A DNA stretch of 64,000 nt from CAZLMG01 sp964560765. GTDB lineage: Bacteria; Bdellovibrionota_B; Oligoflexia; Oligoflexales; CAZLMG01. The position numbers and the translations under genes are program-made. A model generated the notes under the pieces. It saw only the letters and a program-made list of their open reading frames with translations, was not told where the DNA came from and ran no database searches. Within the stretch, counting starts at the first letter, position 1; the number at the start of each line of letters is the position of its first letter. The DNA lies in assembly GCA_964560765.1 (NCBI GenBank), contig CAZLMG010000008.1:1-64000 (forward strand). The letters are read 5' to 3'. Positions 24,986 to 33,050 of this stretch are shown here, in pieces.

Positions 24986-26284
24986 TCAGCGCACGGCGTT
25001 CCCCAGGGAAGCAGCTGTCAGCGCGGCATCGTACGACGTCGAAACTCCGATAAACTTGTTCCACGAGAAGCTACTATTCCGCGTCGAGACCCCGTCGTTT
25101 GCAGCGAGCTTGAATCCAAGCGCTGCGGTCCCTTCCAGAGTGTTGAGCGAGAAGGCGGCACCTTCTGTCCAGGCTTGGGTAAAGGTTCCACCCGTCAGTA
25201 CCATGGCTTGCAGCGTGCCGGCTTTGTGCTTAATCGTGTTGCCCTTAAAGGCCAAGTTCTTGGTGCCAATCAAGATGACAGCATGCCCCGCAAACGTTGT
25301 TCGATCGGGAAAGTTCGGCAGCGTGAACGTGTTCGTCGAGTTCTCTTGCACGGTCACGTTCGGAGCCCTAGATAGCAAGATGGGGTACCTGGCATCGTTG
25401 ATGGTGTTCTTGCTGAGGTTCAGGGCAAAGCCTGGCACGTCGGTGCCGCCGCTGGACTTTGCCGAAAATGAAATGGCTGCGCCGGCGAATACCTGACTGA
25501 AGGTATTGCCTGTCACCTTGATGATGCCAGGATAGGGTGCGATATCGGCAGCGGCGTCGATGCCAAAACCATAGGGGCAGTTGATCGCGATGCTGTTTCG
25601 CACTTCGATGTTGGTGGACGATTCCTTTCCCAGCTTTCCCTGCTGAATGGTGAAAGCCTTGCCGCCGTCCAGGTAATTGCCCTTATCGACATAGGGCAAG
25701 TCGAAGACCTTCACATTGTCGATGATAATGTTATTGGCGCCGTTGGTCATGGAGATGCCATTGACCCCGTGCGTCGTGCTGTCCGTCGTCTTGACGGCCG
25801 AGATGGCTAAATCTCGAATCGTCAAATTGGAGACGGCGTTCAATTGGAAAACGTCAAAGCCATGGACGCTGATGCCCTTAACCAGGGAGTTATGACCCAC
25901 GCCTTCGATGATAGCGCCGTTGGCATTGATGTTGGGCGCGTTATCGCTTTGCCGGCGCAGAATGTTGGGATAGATGGACAGGGTCAACTGGCCGGCGGGA
26001 ATCTGACAGATCCCTTTCGCCTGGATGGCGGCATCGATGCAGGCTGTGAAGGCTGCATCGTCCGGATTTTGATCCGAGAGAACGGCTCCATAGTTCGTGA
26101 CGTTGAACGTTGGTGGCGTATTGTTGCGCGGAAATAGCCGATCGCCCAAGAGTGGGGTTGCAGGGGCGCTGCTGACGCTGGAGTCACCTTCTGCATTTGC
26201 GCCGCCCTGCAAGTCTTCGATCATCTCGCGGCTGCATCCGGACGCACCGATCAATAGTAGACCCATTATAGCGATGAGTTTCAT
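24986..26284 (-). CDS. Right-handed beta-helix lipoprotein (pectate-lyase-like)
   Basis: 432 aa. Signal peptide with lipobox GASGC (Cys17), then an Asn/Ser-rich linker (to about 45) and a pectate-lyase-superfamily opening (FNVTNYGAVLSDQNPDDAAF, about 60-79). From about 120 on, short repeats of the form N-x-x-I/V-x-x-N-x-I-x-D run through the protein (e.g. SNLTIRDLAIS, NNIIIDNVKVF, TNIEVRNSIAI), the stacking Asn/Val pattern of a parallel beta helix. Substrate unknown; a polysaccharide-binding or -cleaving role is inference. Co-oriented with the pilin-like gene 10 bp upstream (26295), so probably one transcript. Confidence 0.8.
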   Translation of the reverse strand: MKLIAIMGLLLIGASGCSREMIEDLQGGANAEGDSSVSSAPATPLLGDRLFPRNNTPPTFNVTNYGAVLSDQNPDDAAFTACIDAAIQAKGICQIPAGQLTLSIYPNILRRQSDNAPNINANGAIIEGVGHNSLVKGISVHGFDVFQLNAVSNLTIRDLAISAVKTTDSTTHGVNGISMTNGANNIIIDNVKVFDLPYVDKGNYLDGGKAFTIQQGKLGKESSTNIEVRNSIAINCPYGFGIDAAADIAPYPGIIKVTGNTFSQVFAGAAISFSAKSSGGTDVPGFALNLSKNTINDARYPILLSRAPNVTVQENSTNTFTLPNFPDRTTFAGHAVILIGTKNLAFKGNTIKHKAGTLQAMVLTGGTFTQAWTEGAAFSLNTLEGTAALGFKLAANDGVSTRNSSFSWNKFIGVSTSYDAALTAASLGNAVR

Positions 26285-26294
26285 GGTGGGTTCC

Positions 26295-27296
26295 CTATTT
26301 GTGGAGTCGAAAGATGAACGAAGATTGCATGCTGTTGAGCGTTACCGCATAGCGACTGATGGTGAGTTTTCTTGTTGTCGAGTTGAAGGATGCTTGTGGT
26401 CGATTTGTCATCCATAGAAAGGTGCCGTACTCAGGGTCTACGATGGCTACATCACCATCAGAGGCGTTAACCATCTTGCCCAGGCTTTCATCGTTCCATA
26501 TGAAATTCTGCGTATGTGGACCTCCATTGCCAGCCGTGACCATACGCATTCCACTCCAGGTTTCAGCGGCGAGATCAATTGTGGCCTCGATGAAGGCGGT
26601 ATCTTCCGAGGCCTGTCCGTCTTGTGACATGATGGATAATAGAATGGAGTTCATGTACACCGACATGTCGACGTAGCGAAAGCCAGCCGGAACCGTGATT
26701 TCAACGTCGCCCGAAGTTATTCCCTGGTAAGCAGTCAAGATCATCCGATCACCCGCCGTGCTGGACGGTGGCGACGAGATCGGACACAACGACACACCGC
26801 TCGGCATCACCAAGCTTTGTGGATTCGACCACTTGGTGATTTTGCGCGTGAGCGGATCGGGCACGAAGTCGGCATCATTCGTCGATAGTAGTGTGCCGTT
26901 TGCCGCCAGTGTGGCCGCGCGAATCGTCAGCCCATCGCCAGTGGCATTGCACTCCGAGCGCAAGGCCCACACACCATATCGAGTGGGAGTGCTGACGCTG
27001 GCACTGATCAGCGGCACCGCGCCCCCCCCAGATCCTTGCCGATAGACAGGCATCAGCGTCCCCGGAGTGCAGGCCGTCGTGATCGTTAGGGAGCAATCCG
27101 TGCGATCCATAAGCATGCGCCGCACCGCCTCACGATCGCCGCGGTTTTCCATGGCCTTTTGCCCGCGCATGCCAACGCTCAGCGATTGCGTCATGTAGAC
27201 CGAGAGCAGGCCGAGCGCTCCAAGACTAATAGCAACTCCATTCAGCGCCATGCCCGATTGAGATGGCGCGCGTGCGAATCGGATGCATGCAAGCAT
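26295..27296 (-). CDS. Exported protein with prepilin-like N-terminus
   Basis: About 333 aa. The N-terminus is RAPSQSG followed by MALNGVAISLGALGLLSVY: a short charged leader ending in Gly15, then a hydrophobic helix, as in type IV pilins and pseudopilins. The Glu at position +5 of the mature protein is absent (Asn or Gly there), so processing by prepilin peptidase is only suggested. The rest is Ser/Thr-rich with a few cysteines (TDCSLTITTACTPG, CNATG, SLCPI) and no family I can name. Start ATG 27296 has GGGAG 5-6 nt upstream; the frame extends to 27362 without support. Followed by the beta-helix gene after 10 bp. Confidence 0.65.
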   Translation of the reverse strand: MLACIRFARAPSQSGMALNGVAISLGALGLLSVYMTQSLSVGMRGQKAMENRGDREAVRRMLMDRTDCSLTITTACTPGTLMPVYRQGSGGGAVPLISASVSTPTRYGVWALRSECNATGDGLTIRAATLAANGTLLSTNDADFVPDPLTRKITKWSNPQSLVMPSGVSLCPISSPPSSTAGDRMILTAYQGITSGDVEITVPAGFRYVDMSVYMNSILLSIMSQDGQASEDTAFIEATIDLAAETWSGMRMVTAGNGGPHTQNFIWNDESLGKMVNASDGDVAIVDPEYGTFLWMTNRPQASFNSTTRKLTISRYAVTLNSMQSSFIFRLHK

Positions 27297-27696
27297 GATT
27301 TCTCCCAGTGTCGTGTTACCCGAGTCATTGCAGCAAGGGTGCCATCTGCGCGAGCTGGGCAAATGTGTAGTGATTCACGCGCCGGGTACGATGCGGCAGA
27401 GGAATATCGGATTTGTAGAAATGATCGCGATTTTTAGGTAACCACCTGTAGTTATTTAATTTATAGACAAAGTGTCCGAGCTCCCTTCGCTGTGCCGGCA
27501 TGTCATCCTTTCACTCGTTCATAAGCAGCTAAAATATATGGATAATAGTGCGATTCGCCGAGGGATGCTGGACCCATTTCTGCATTTCATTGGACGACGG
27601 CTTGGCGTCGCGCACGAGTCATAACATATTGTAATTAAAGAAGAACGATGATTGTCGGGTACCGGCTGGCAAATTGCAAAGTCTGACTCACAAGCA
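27297..27696. other. Intergenic region between divergent genes
   Basis: About 400 bp holding control signals for the pilin-like gene (minus) and the RGRP protein gene (plus). I see TTGGCG (27602-27607), a 17-bp spacer and CATATT (27625-27630), a plausible plus-strand promoter, and an AT-rich patch (27450-27470) that could serve the minus-strand gene. No RNA gene or repeat is evident. Confidence 0.45.
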
Positions 27697-27882
27697 ATGA
27701 CATTGAGAACCGTGATTGCAGCAGCAGATGCATTTGAGAGGTTAGCAAAAGGTCGTGAATGGTCGCGTCATCAAGAGTTATTGTCGGCGGCAGACTCAAC
27801 CTCGCATTCGGACTTGTTGCAGATGTTGCGGATCGCCACCGAAAACAAGCGTGCTGCATGTTTGGTTTATCGTTTCCGTTAA
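27697..27882 (+). CDS. Possible small protein (61 aa), unknown
   Basis: Open frame MTLRTVIAAADAFERLAKG onward, predicted mostly helical with balanced charge and plausible codon use; it ends 26 bp before the next gene and lies downstream of the promoter candidate at 27602. No Shine-Dalgarno precedes the ATG, and nothing about it is recognised. It may be just part of a leader. Confidence 0.3.
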   Translation: MTLRTVIAAADAFERLAKGREWSRHQELLSAADSTSHSDLLQMLRIATENKRAACLVYRFR

Positions 27883-27908
27883 ACTTTCGTCAGCGTGAGG
27901 TAAAGCAA

Positions 27909-29162
27909 ATGACTGAGCACAACAATCATCCGACGAAACAGCCCGCCAAGCGTGGACGCCCGGAAGGTAGCAAGGATCGTTGGCCATCGCGGCAGATCTT
28001 GGAAGTGCGAAGCCAGATCACCGCAGAGTTGGACGAAATTGCAGCGGCCAAGGGACCTACAGCCGCTATTGACGAGGCGGTTCGGCAAGTGTCGCACTTG
28101 CGCGATGATTTGTCCGATGACGCTCAATTGCGCTCGTACACTTACATCATGTCGGCACTGGTGCGTTATCATCGACATGGTGCTGGCTTATCCTCGACGA
28201 CGATCGATACATTATCTGATCGAGCCTTCAAAATTTTGATGCTCAAGCGCGTCACCTCAGACAATCCGCGCCTTGGATATTTGGCAGGTGACCTACACAT
28301 GGTCCTCAGTCAGGTTTACCGCCTGCGTGGTTATAATTGGCGCGCGGCTTGGTCACAGCAAATGGGTGTGCGACTCTACCGCAATGACCCAGAGCGCAGT
28401 AAATCCTTTCGCTCGTATGGCTTGGCACTGCGGGCGCTGCGCCTGGGAAACACCAAGTTGGCACTCGAGCATTACACGTTGGCAGAAGTCGAAGCCGACG
28501 ACGACACCCGCCGCCTGCAAGCCCGGCTGGGTCGCATCAAATCCTTGCGTCTCAGTTATGAGCTGGAGCAGGCGCAAGAATTGCTAAAGTCAGCCACTAA
28601 GCTGGTATCGACGGAGTTGCCCGAGTCTGTGCGCCTCGATCTGGCATGGGAGGGCACGTGTTTGGAGGTAGCGCGTTCAAAGTCGATTGAGCCGTTGATG
28701 GCACTTGTCAGACGCAGAAGCAGTCACTACTCGGGTGATTACTTGCCCGAGGCCACACTCTGGTCGTTTGCCAGCACCACGGAGAAATATCAAGAGCGCC
28801 TTCCGCGGATGTCGACCTTGCGTCGAAGCGCGCGCATCGACCTGGCGGCGAGTCAAAGTCTGATTCGCCCGATTGAGGTACTCGAAACGGTGTACGATAA
28901 GGACTATCCACTGGATGTCCGTCTGCAAAATCTTGGCAGCCAGTTGAGTCAACTCGATCAGTTGGAGGCCGTTGACTGGCAACTCTTGTATTGGCTAGCC
29001 GCCGCTCGATGGCTGCTGCGCCGTCAAAACCCCGTGCATCATGATATCGCCCTAGGTGAGTACCGAGCGCTCTGCTTGCGACTCAGCCACGGCAAGACAG
29101 ACGACGTCCTTGGACTCGCCAGTGATCTCGTCAGCCAGAATTCGCTTCAGCAAGTAAGCTGA
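27909..29162 (+). CDS. Helical-repeat protein with N-terminal RGRP (AT-hook-like) motif
   Basis: 417 aa, no signal peptide, so cytoplasmic. The N-terminus has KRGRPEGSKDRWPSRQ, the RGRP-x-GS pattern of AT-hook-like minor-groove contacts. The rest is helical, with TPR-like pairs (AWSQQMGVRLYRNDPERSKSF, ALRALRLGNTKLALEHYTLAE, ARLGRIKSLRLSYELEQAQE). It could be a DNA-binding regulator with a helical-repeat sensor domain, but that is inference and I cannot name a family. Start ATG 27909 is preceded by GAGG about 9 nt away; the frame is open to 27759. Its downstream neighbours are two exported proteins sharing an unusual motif. Confidence 0.7.
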   Translation: MTEHNNHPTKQPAKRGRPEGSKDRWPSRQILEVRSQITAELDEIAAAKGPTAAIDEAVRQVSHLRDDLSDDAQLRSYTYIMSALVRYHRHGAGLSSTTIDTLSDRAFKILMLKRVTSDNPRLGYLAGDLHMVLSQVYRLRGYNWRAAWSQQMGVRLYRNDPERSKSFRSYGLALRALRLGNTKLALEHYTLAEVEADDDTRRLQARLGRIKSLRLSYELEQAQELLKSATKLVSTELPESVRLDLAWEGTCLEVARSKSIEPLMALVRRRSSHYSGDYLPEATLWSFASTTEKYQERLPRMSTLRRSARIDLAASQSLIRPIEVLETVYDKDYPLDVRLQNLGSQLSQLDQLEAVDWQLLYWLAAARWLLRRQNPVHHDIALGEYRALCLRLSHGKTDDVLGLASDLVSQNSLQQVS

Positions 29163-29251
29163 AAAGTACCACGCCAGGAGGCTCTTTCAGGGGAAGAGTT
29201 CGCCCCTTCGGGATTCTATTGCCCGAAGTCGAGCGGAACAGGGGAGAGCGT

Positions 29252-29446
29252 ATGAGAAAGCTAAGCAAAATATTACTTACCGTGATGTTGATCGTCGCGG
29301 GTATGTCCGAATCCAAGCTATTAGAGGGGCTGGCGCAAGATGTCGAGGTTTGCTCGCGGCGTCGCCCCATCAATCAGGACGGAGACATTCCTGGCTATGT
29401 TCGAGAGATTCGCGAGCCGAGTCCGTGGCAATCTCTGCCGACATAG
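29252..29446 (+). CDS. Short exported protein with RPIN-x-DG-x-IPGY motif
   Basis: 64 aa: a signal-peptide-like start (MRKLSKILLTVMLIVAG), one cysteine (EVCS), then RRPINQDGDIPGYVRE and a short tail ending WQSLPT. The motif matches KRPINTDGEIPGYLAE in the N-terminal part of the large lipoprotein encoded 100 bp downstream. GGGGAGAG precedes the ATG closely, so translation is credible. It is either a genuine small exported peptide or the remnant of a truncated paralogue. A CTTCGGG/CCCGAAG hairpin (29206-29228) sits in its leader. Confidence 0.5.
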   Translation: MRKLSKILLTVMLIVAGMSESKLLEGLAQDVEVCSRRRPINQDGDIPGYVREIREPSPWQSLPT

Positions 29447-29548
29447 GTGTCATTTTGTTATTAAAAATGGGAGGTTGTGATCCATTTCCCCCGAATCCTA
29501 CAGGACTAGAGAAGTCGTCCGATAAAGGAAATATGTGGGGAGAATTCT

Positions 29549-31768
29549 ATGGGTTACGCGATTAGCATGCTGGTGCTCATCACCTTGCTCGCTGGCTTGG
29601 GTTGTACGAAATCAAAATCAGGCGATGCGAATCAGAGTCGCGCGTCTGCCGGTGCCAAAAAGCGTCCCATCAATACGGATGGCGAGATTCCAGGCTACTT
29701 AGCCGAGACAAAGGATGGTCGCGCCAGCGTTTTTGTTGCTTCTAGTATTGCCAATCCAGCGATTCACCCCATCACCATCGATTATGTGAAAGTCGCAGAC
29801 GGTTGGGTGCTGAGTCGTGCACTCAACCAACCCGCGGAAGTCAGCATCGAAGACGAGAGTGGTGCGACACTGGATCTGCCCGGCGAGACACGGCACCGTG
29901 TCTATGCGCTGACCACCGAGCTTCAGGCATGTGCCAGCGTTGCCGTCACCGTCGAAGTGCCTGCCAGCAGCAGTGGGGGCGAATCGAAGAAGCTCTTTAT
30001 TGCGGCCGATGACTTGAGCGTGTCGCATAGTTCAGTGGATGAGTGGTCGTCCGCGACCATGTCGATGAGGTTAGGGCGCGCCACCATCGCCCTTGTCTGT
30101 CTCGATGCAGCGGATGAGGTGCCTGTTGGTTTTACCCGTGCCATTCCGCCGAGCAATCCTGCAGCCGTCGAGGTTATTCGTGACGGTGCGAGTGCCACTT
30201 TATCGTGGCAGGCGAGCAGTTCGTCCCAGGCCAGGTATGCCATCGCCTATCGTCCAGGATCGGCGCCTGCAAACTGCGCCGAATGGTACGTCGAACCCAG
30301 TGCCATGGTTGCGAGTGAAACGAGCTATGTGGTTGAGGGGCTTGATCCTGAAACCGACTACGGGTTTCGCGTCTGTGCGGTTCGTGAGGGCGAGCCCCAG
30401 TCTAAGGGCGCTATTGGTGTCACAGGTACGCAGCTGGCGCTTAGCAGTCCAGCCGCAGCGATTGCCCTTGGTGCCGAGCATACTTGCGTCATCGTTGATG
30501 GTGGTGAAGTGCGCGCCCCGGGTGATGTCGTGTGCTGGGGCAAGAACAACGCCGGGCAACTCGGAGTAGGTGATAATGTCACGCGTTGCGCCAGTGGGGG
30601 TGCTGGGTGCGTCGCAAGCATTCCACGCGTCAGTTTGCCAGATGGTGAAAAAGCGACGATGGTGACGGCGGGTGGATCCCATACTTGTGCTTTGCTGGAG
30701 AGTGGCAGAGTTGTTTGCTGGGGCCTGAACGCCTATGGTCAATTGGGGATCGGCAGCCAGGCTAGCCAGTGCAATGCGGGGGGAACGAGTTGCGCTGCGT
30801 CCATTCCCACCGTGGCCTTTTCCGCTGGCAGAAAAGCCATTCAAGTCGCAGCCGGTTACTTTTTTACCTGCGCCCTGCTCGAGGACTACCAGATCGTTTG
30901 CTGGGGTGATAACAACGCTCATCAGCAGGGCCACGTAAATGAAGGTTTTGTGCATCAGACTTGCGATGATGGTGGACCGAATTGCGGATTGGCGCTCAAG
31001 CCTGTAAGTTTCGGAGCGTCCAATTTCACCCCCGTGAAGGTTTCTACGGGCCGTAGCTCCACGTGTGCCATTTCCGACGCCGGTGAGATAGCCTGTTGGG
31101 GGATGGCAGAGGAAGGAGAGTTGGGTGTGGGAGATCCGAATTCTCTTTCGTCTCAACCTGAATCTTCATGTTCGTTCTCTGGAGGAGTCATCTGCGCAGA
31201 TCCCCATTATCCTGTACTGCCCAGTGGGGCCAAGGCCGTCGACGTGACAGCAGGAACATCTTTTGCATGCGTCCGTACCGATGATGGCGGCATCCGCTGC
31301 TGGGGGAAAAATAATCAAGGACAGTTGGGGCTGGGTGATAGCAATAACCGTTGCCACGTCTCTAGCCAAGCAGATTGCGTCGCGCAGATTTCCGCCGTAG
31401 ACGTCCCCCAGGGCAGCTCCAAGTCGATCATGGCTGGTGGCCTGCACGCATGTGCTGTGCAGCAAGATGACTCTGTGGTTTGTTGGGGCGGTAACCAGAA
31501 TGGTCGACTAGGTATCGGCAGCACCGCAAACCAATGCAACACGGGTGGGGGCTCCTGCGCAGCGAGCATACCAGCCATCAGTAATGTGGGAGATCCCTTC
31601 ATTCACGTTGCCGGATATTCAGCCACCTGCGGACTGACGGAATCGCGAAAGCTGGTGTGTTGGGGCCCCAACGATGTGGGTCAGCTAGGCCTGGGCGATA
31701 CCACGGAACGCTGCGCGTCCGGCGGTAGCTCTTGCGTTTCGTCATTGCCATTCATTCAATTCGAGTAA
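29549..31768 (+). CDS. RCC1-repeat lipoprotein with fibronectin type III domain
   Basis: 739 aa surface-type lipoprotein. Signal with lipobox LAGLGC (Cys19); N-terminal motif KRPINTDGEIPGYLAE near 40-55; a beta-rich region (about 60-190); one fibronectin-III-like domain (about 195-290: ATLSWQASSSSQARYAIAYR ... YGFRVCAVRE); then seven RCC1-type blade repeats (about 305-735), each with CWG-x-N-x-x-GQLG-x-GD, forming a beta propeller. Extra Cys within the blades (e.g. ASGGAGCV, NAGGTSCA) may make disulfides. The binding partner is unknown; adhesion or carbohydrate binding is inference. GGGGAG is 8 nt before the ATG. Confidence 0.88.
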   Translation: MGYAISMLVLITLLAGLGCTKSKSGDANQSRASAGAKKRPINTDGEIPGYLAETKDGRASVFVASSIANPAIHPITIDYVKVADGWVLSRALNQPAEVSIEDESGATLDLPGETRHRVYALTTELQACASVAVTVEVPASSSGGESKKLFIAADDLSVSHSSVDEWSSATMSMRLGRATIALVCLDAADEVPVGFTRAIPPSNPAAVEVIRDGASATLSWQASSSSQARYAIAYRPGSAPANCAEWYVEPSAMVASETSYVVEGLDPETDYGFRVCAVREGEPQSKGAIGVTGTQLALSSPAAAIALGAEHTCVIVDGGEVRAPGDVVCWGKNNAGQLGVGDNVTRCASGGAGCVASIPRVSLPDGEKATMVTAGGSHTCALLESGRVVCWGLNAYGQLGIGSQASQCNAGGTSCAASIPTVAFSAGRKAIQVAAGYFFTCALLEDYQIVCWGDNNAHQQGHVNEGFVHQTCDDGGPNCGLALKPVSFGASNFTPVKVSTGRSSTCAISDAGEIACWGMAEEGELGVGDPNSLSSQPESSCSFSGGVICADPHYPVLPSGAKAVDVTAGTSFACVRTDDGGIRCWGKNNQGQLGLGDSNNRCHVSSQADCVAQISAVDVPQGSSKSIMAGGLHACAVQQDDSVVCWGGNQNGRLGIGSTANQCNTGGGSCAASIPAISNVGDPFIHVAGYSATCGLTESRKLVCWGPNDVGQLGLGDTTERCASGGSSCVSSLPFIQFE

Positions 31769-31775
31769 TCGACTT

Positions 31776-31809
31776 TCGTGTCGTCGGACACGATTCTCAG
31801 ACGTCTGAG
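31776..31809. terminator. Two adjacent hairpins between convergent genes
   Basis: TCGTGTC (31776-31782) pairs with GACACGA (31787-31793), loop GTCG, and CTCAGACGTCTGAG (31796-31809) is a perfect palindrome. Neither has a good T-tract, so termination strength is uncertain; placement between two converging stop codons suggests the function. Confidence 0.45.
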
Positions 31810-31831
31810 GATTCGGAGCTGGCTCTAACTT

Positions 31832-33043
31832 TTAGGGCGTGGTGGCTTTCGCCACGGCTTGCGCATCGAGAATGCTGTTTTCCAGCCATCGGTAGGTGAG
31901 ATAGCCAAGTCCCCGAGCGCCCCATTCTGCCCCCCATGAGTTCTTGACGACGACGTAGCCCCCGCCTTCGACCGCGGGGTCGTCATGGTAGCCGATCGCC
32001 AGCACGGCATGGCCGCAAATGGTCGTGCTACAGCCCGGTTGCTTGCTAACCCAAGATACGACTCCGGCCTTGCGGGTAGCGATTTGAAAGTCGCGATTGG
32101 CGTTGATGGAAAGCACAACCGGAAAGCCCTGCGCCAGTGCCTGTTTCACGCGGCCGATGGAAGCGTATAACTGATGTGCTTCCTCGATGACAGCAAAGCG
32201 GTGATCGCGTGCCCGCGGCTCAACCTCTCGATCATCTTGGCCCCCGCCCTGGGCGATCGTTTCCGAGCAGGTAAAGCCTGGATTTTGAGCGAGATAATCC
32301 GAGCAGGACATGGCCTTGGGATTGTACGGCCAATGTTTCTCTTCGGTGATGGGTATGAGTTGCGTGGTCATTTTTTCTAGGGCCAAACTGGGAACCAGTC
32401 CTTCGTCCCACCAAGAATCTGTGGCTTTTTTGGCATTAAAATAGACATGCTGCTCCGATAGATCGACCGCAACGTCTTGGGCGTTGAACATATGCTCAAC
32501 TGCCCCCGTCAAAGCAAAGGCAACACAGCTTCCCCGGTCGCCTTGTTGCTGAACTGTGGTCGCCACTTCGTCGGGCGATGAGATGAACGACGATGAAGGT
32601 ACCCCAAGTTTCTCCGAATCATTCTCATCGCAGCCCTGGACAGTCGAGGGACACTGATTCTGTGAAATCTTGGTCAGCTGCACGGTGGTGGCCTCGTCGA
32701 TGACAATGCGTCCATTTTTCTCGGCAATAGCGGCCAGGTTCTTGCCAAGGCTCTGGCGCTGAAGCACGAGGCTTGTCACAGCGGACACATCGACTTCGGT
32801 CGACTGGATGACCAAACTTTCTGGTTCATAGTCGGGAACGACAAAAGCGCCCCCTCCCCCTTCGCCATTGCTGTTCGCAGTTGGCTCCGCGTTCGATGAC
32901 GAATCACTGGAATCCTCAGCAGTGGAGTTGATTTTGCCGCTAGCACCGATCCCAAAATCAAAGAAATCGGATGTCGGAGCACATGCCGCAGTCATGAGAT
33001 GCGTGGCCGATACGAAAATCAACCTTGCGGCAACGTGCTTCAT
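31832..33043 (-). CDS. Papain-like (C1) cysteine protease lipoprotein
   Basis: 403 aa. Signal with lipobox TAAC (Cys21), an acidic Ser/Gly linker, a pro-region-like part (about 75-160), then a C1-fold domain: QQGDRGSCVAFALTGAVEHMF with catalytic Cys173 and the oxyanion Gln a few residues earlier, GHAVLAIGYHD with His345, and VVKNSWGAEWGARG with Asn368. All catalytic residues are present. Likely acts at the cell envelope. It starts only 7 bp after the stop of the DUF1501-like gene, with AAGGGGG upstream, so it is the last gene of a four-gene operon (37256 to 31832). Confidence 0.9.
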   Translation of the reverse strand: MKHVAARLIFVSATHLMTAACAPTSDFFDFGIGASGKINSTAEDSSDSSSNAEPTANSNGEGGGGAFVVPDYEPESLVIQSTEVDVSAVTSLVLQRQSLGKNLAAIAEKNGRIVIDEATTVQLTKISQNQCPSTVQGCDENDSEKLGVPSSSFISSPDEVATTVQQQGDRGSCVAFALTGAVEHMFNAQDVAVDLSEQHVYFNAKKATDSWWDEGLVPSLALEKMTTQLIPITEEKHWPYNPKAMSCSDYLAQNPGFTCSETIAQGGGQDDREVEPRARDHRFAVIEEAHQLYASIGRVKQALAQGFPVVLSINANRDFQIATRKAGVVSWVSKQPGCSTTICGHAVLAIGYHDDPAVEGGGYVVVKNSWGAEWGARGLGYLTYRWLENSILDAQAVAKATTP

Positions 33044-33050
33044 AACGATT

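Noticed and set aside
29350..29565. Plus-strand frame between the short exported protein and the RCC1 lipoprotein
   Set aside because: Overlaps both genes in another frame and has no signal peptide or start site.
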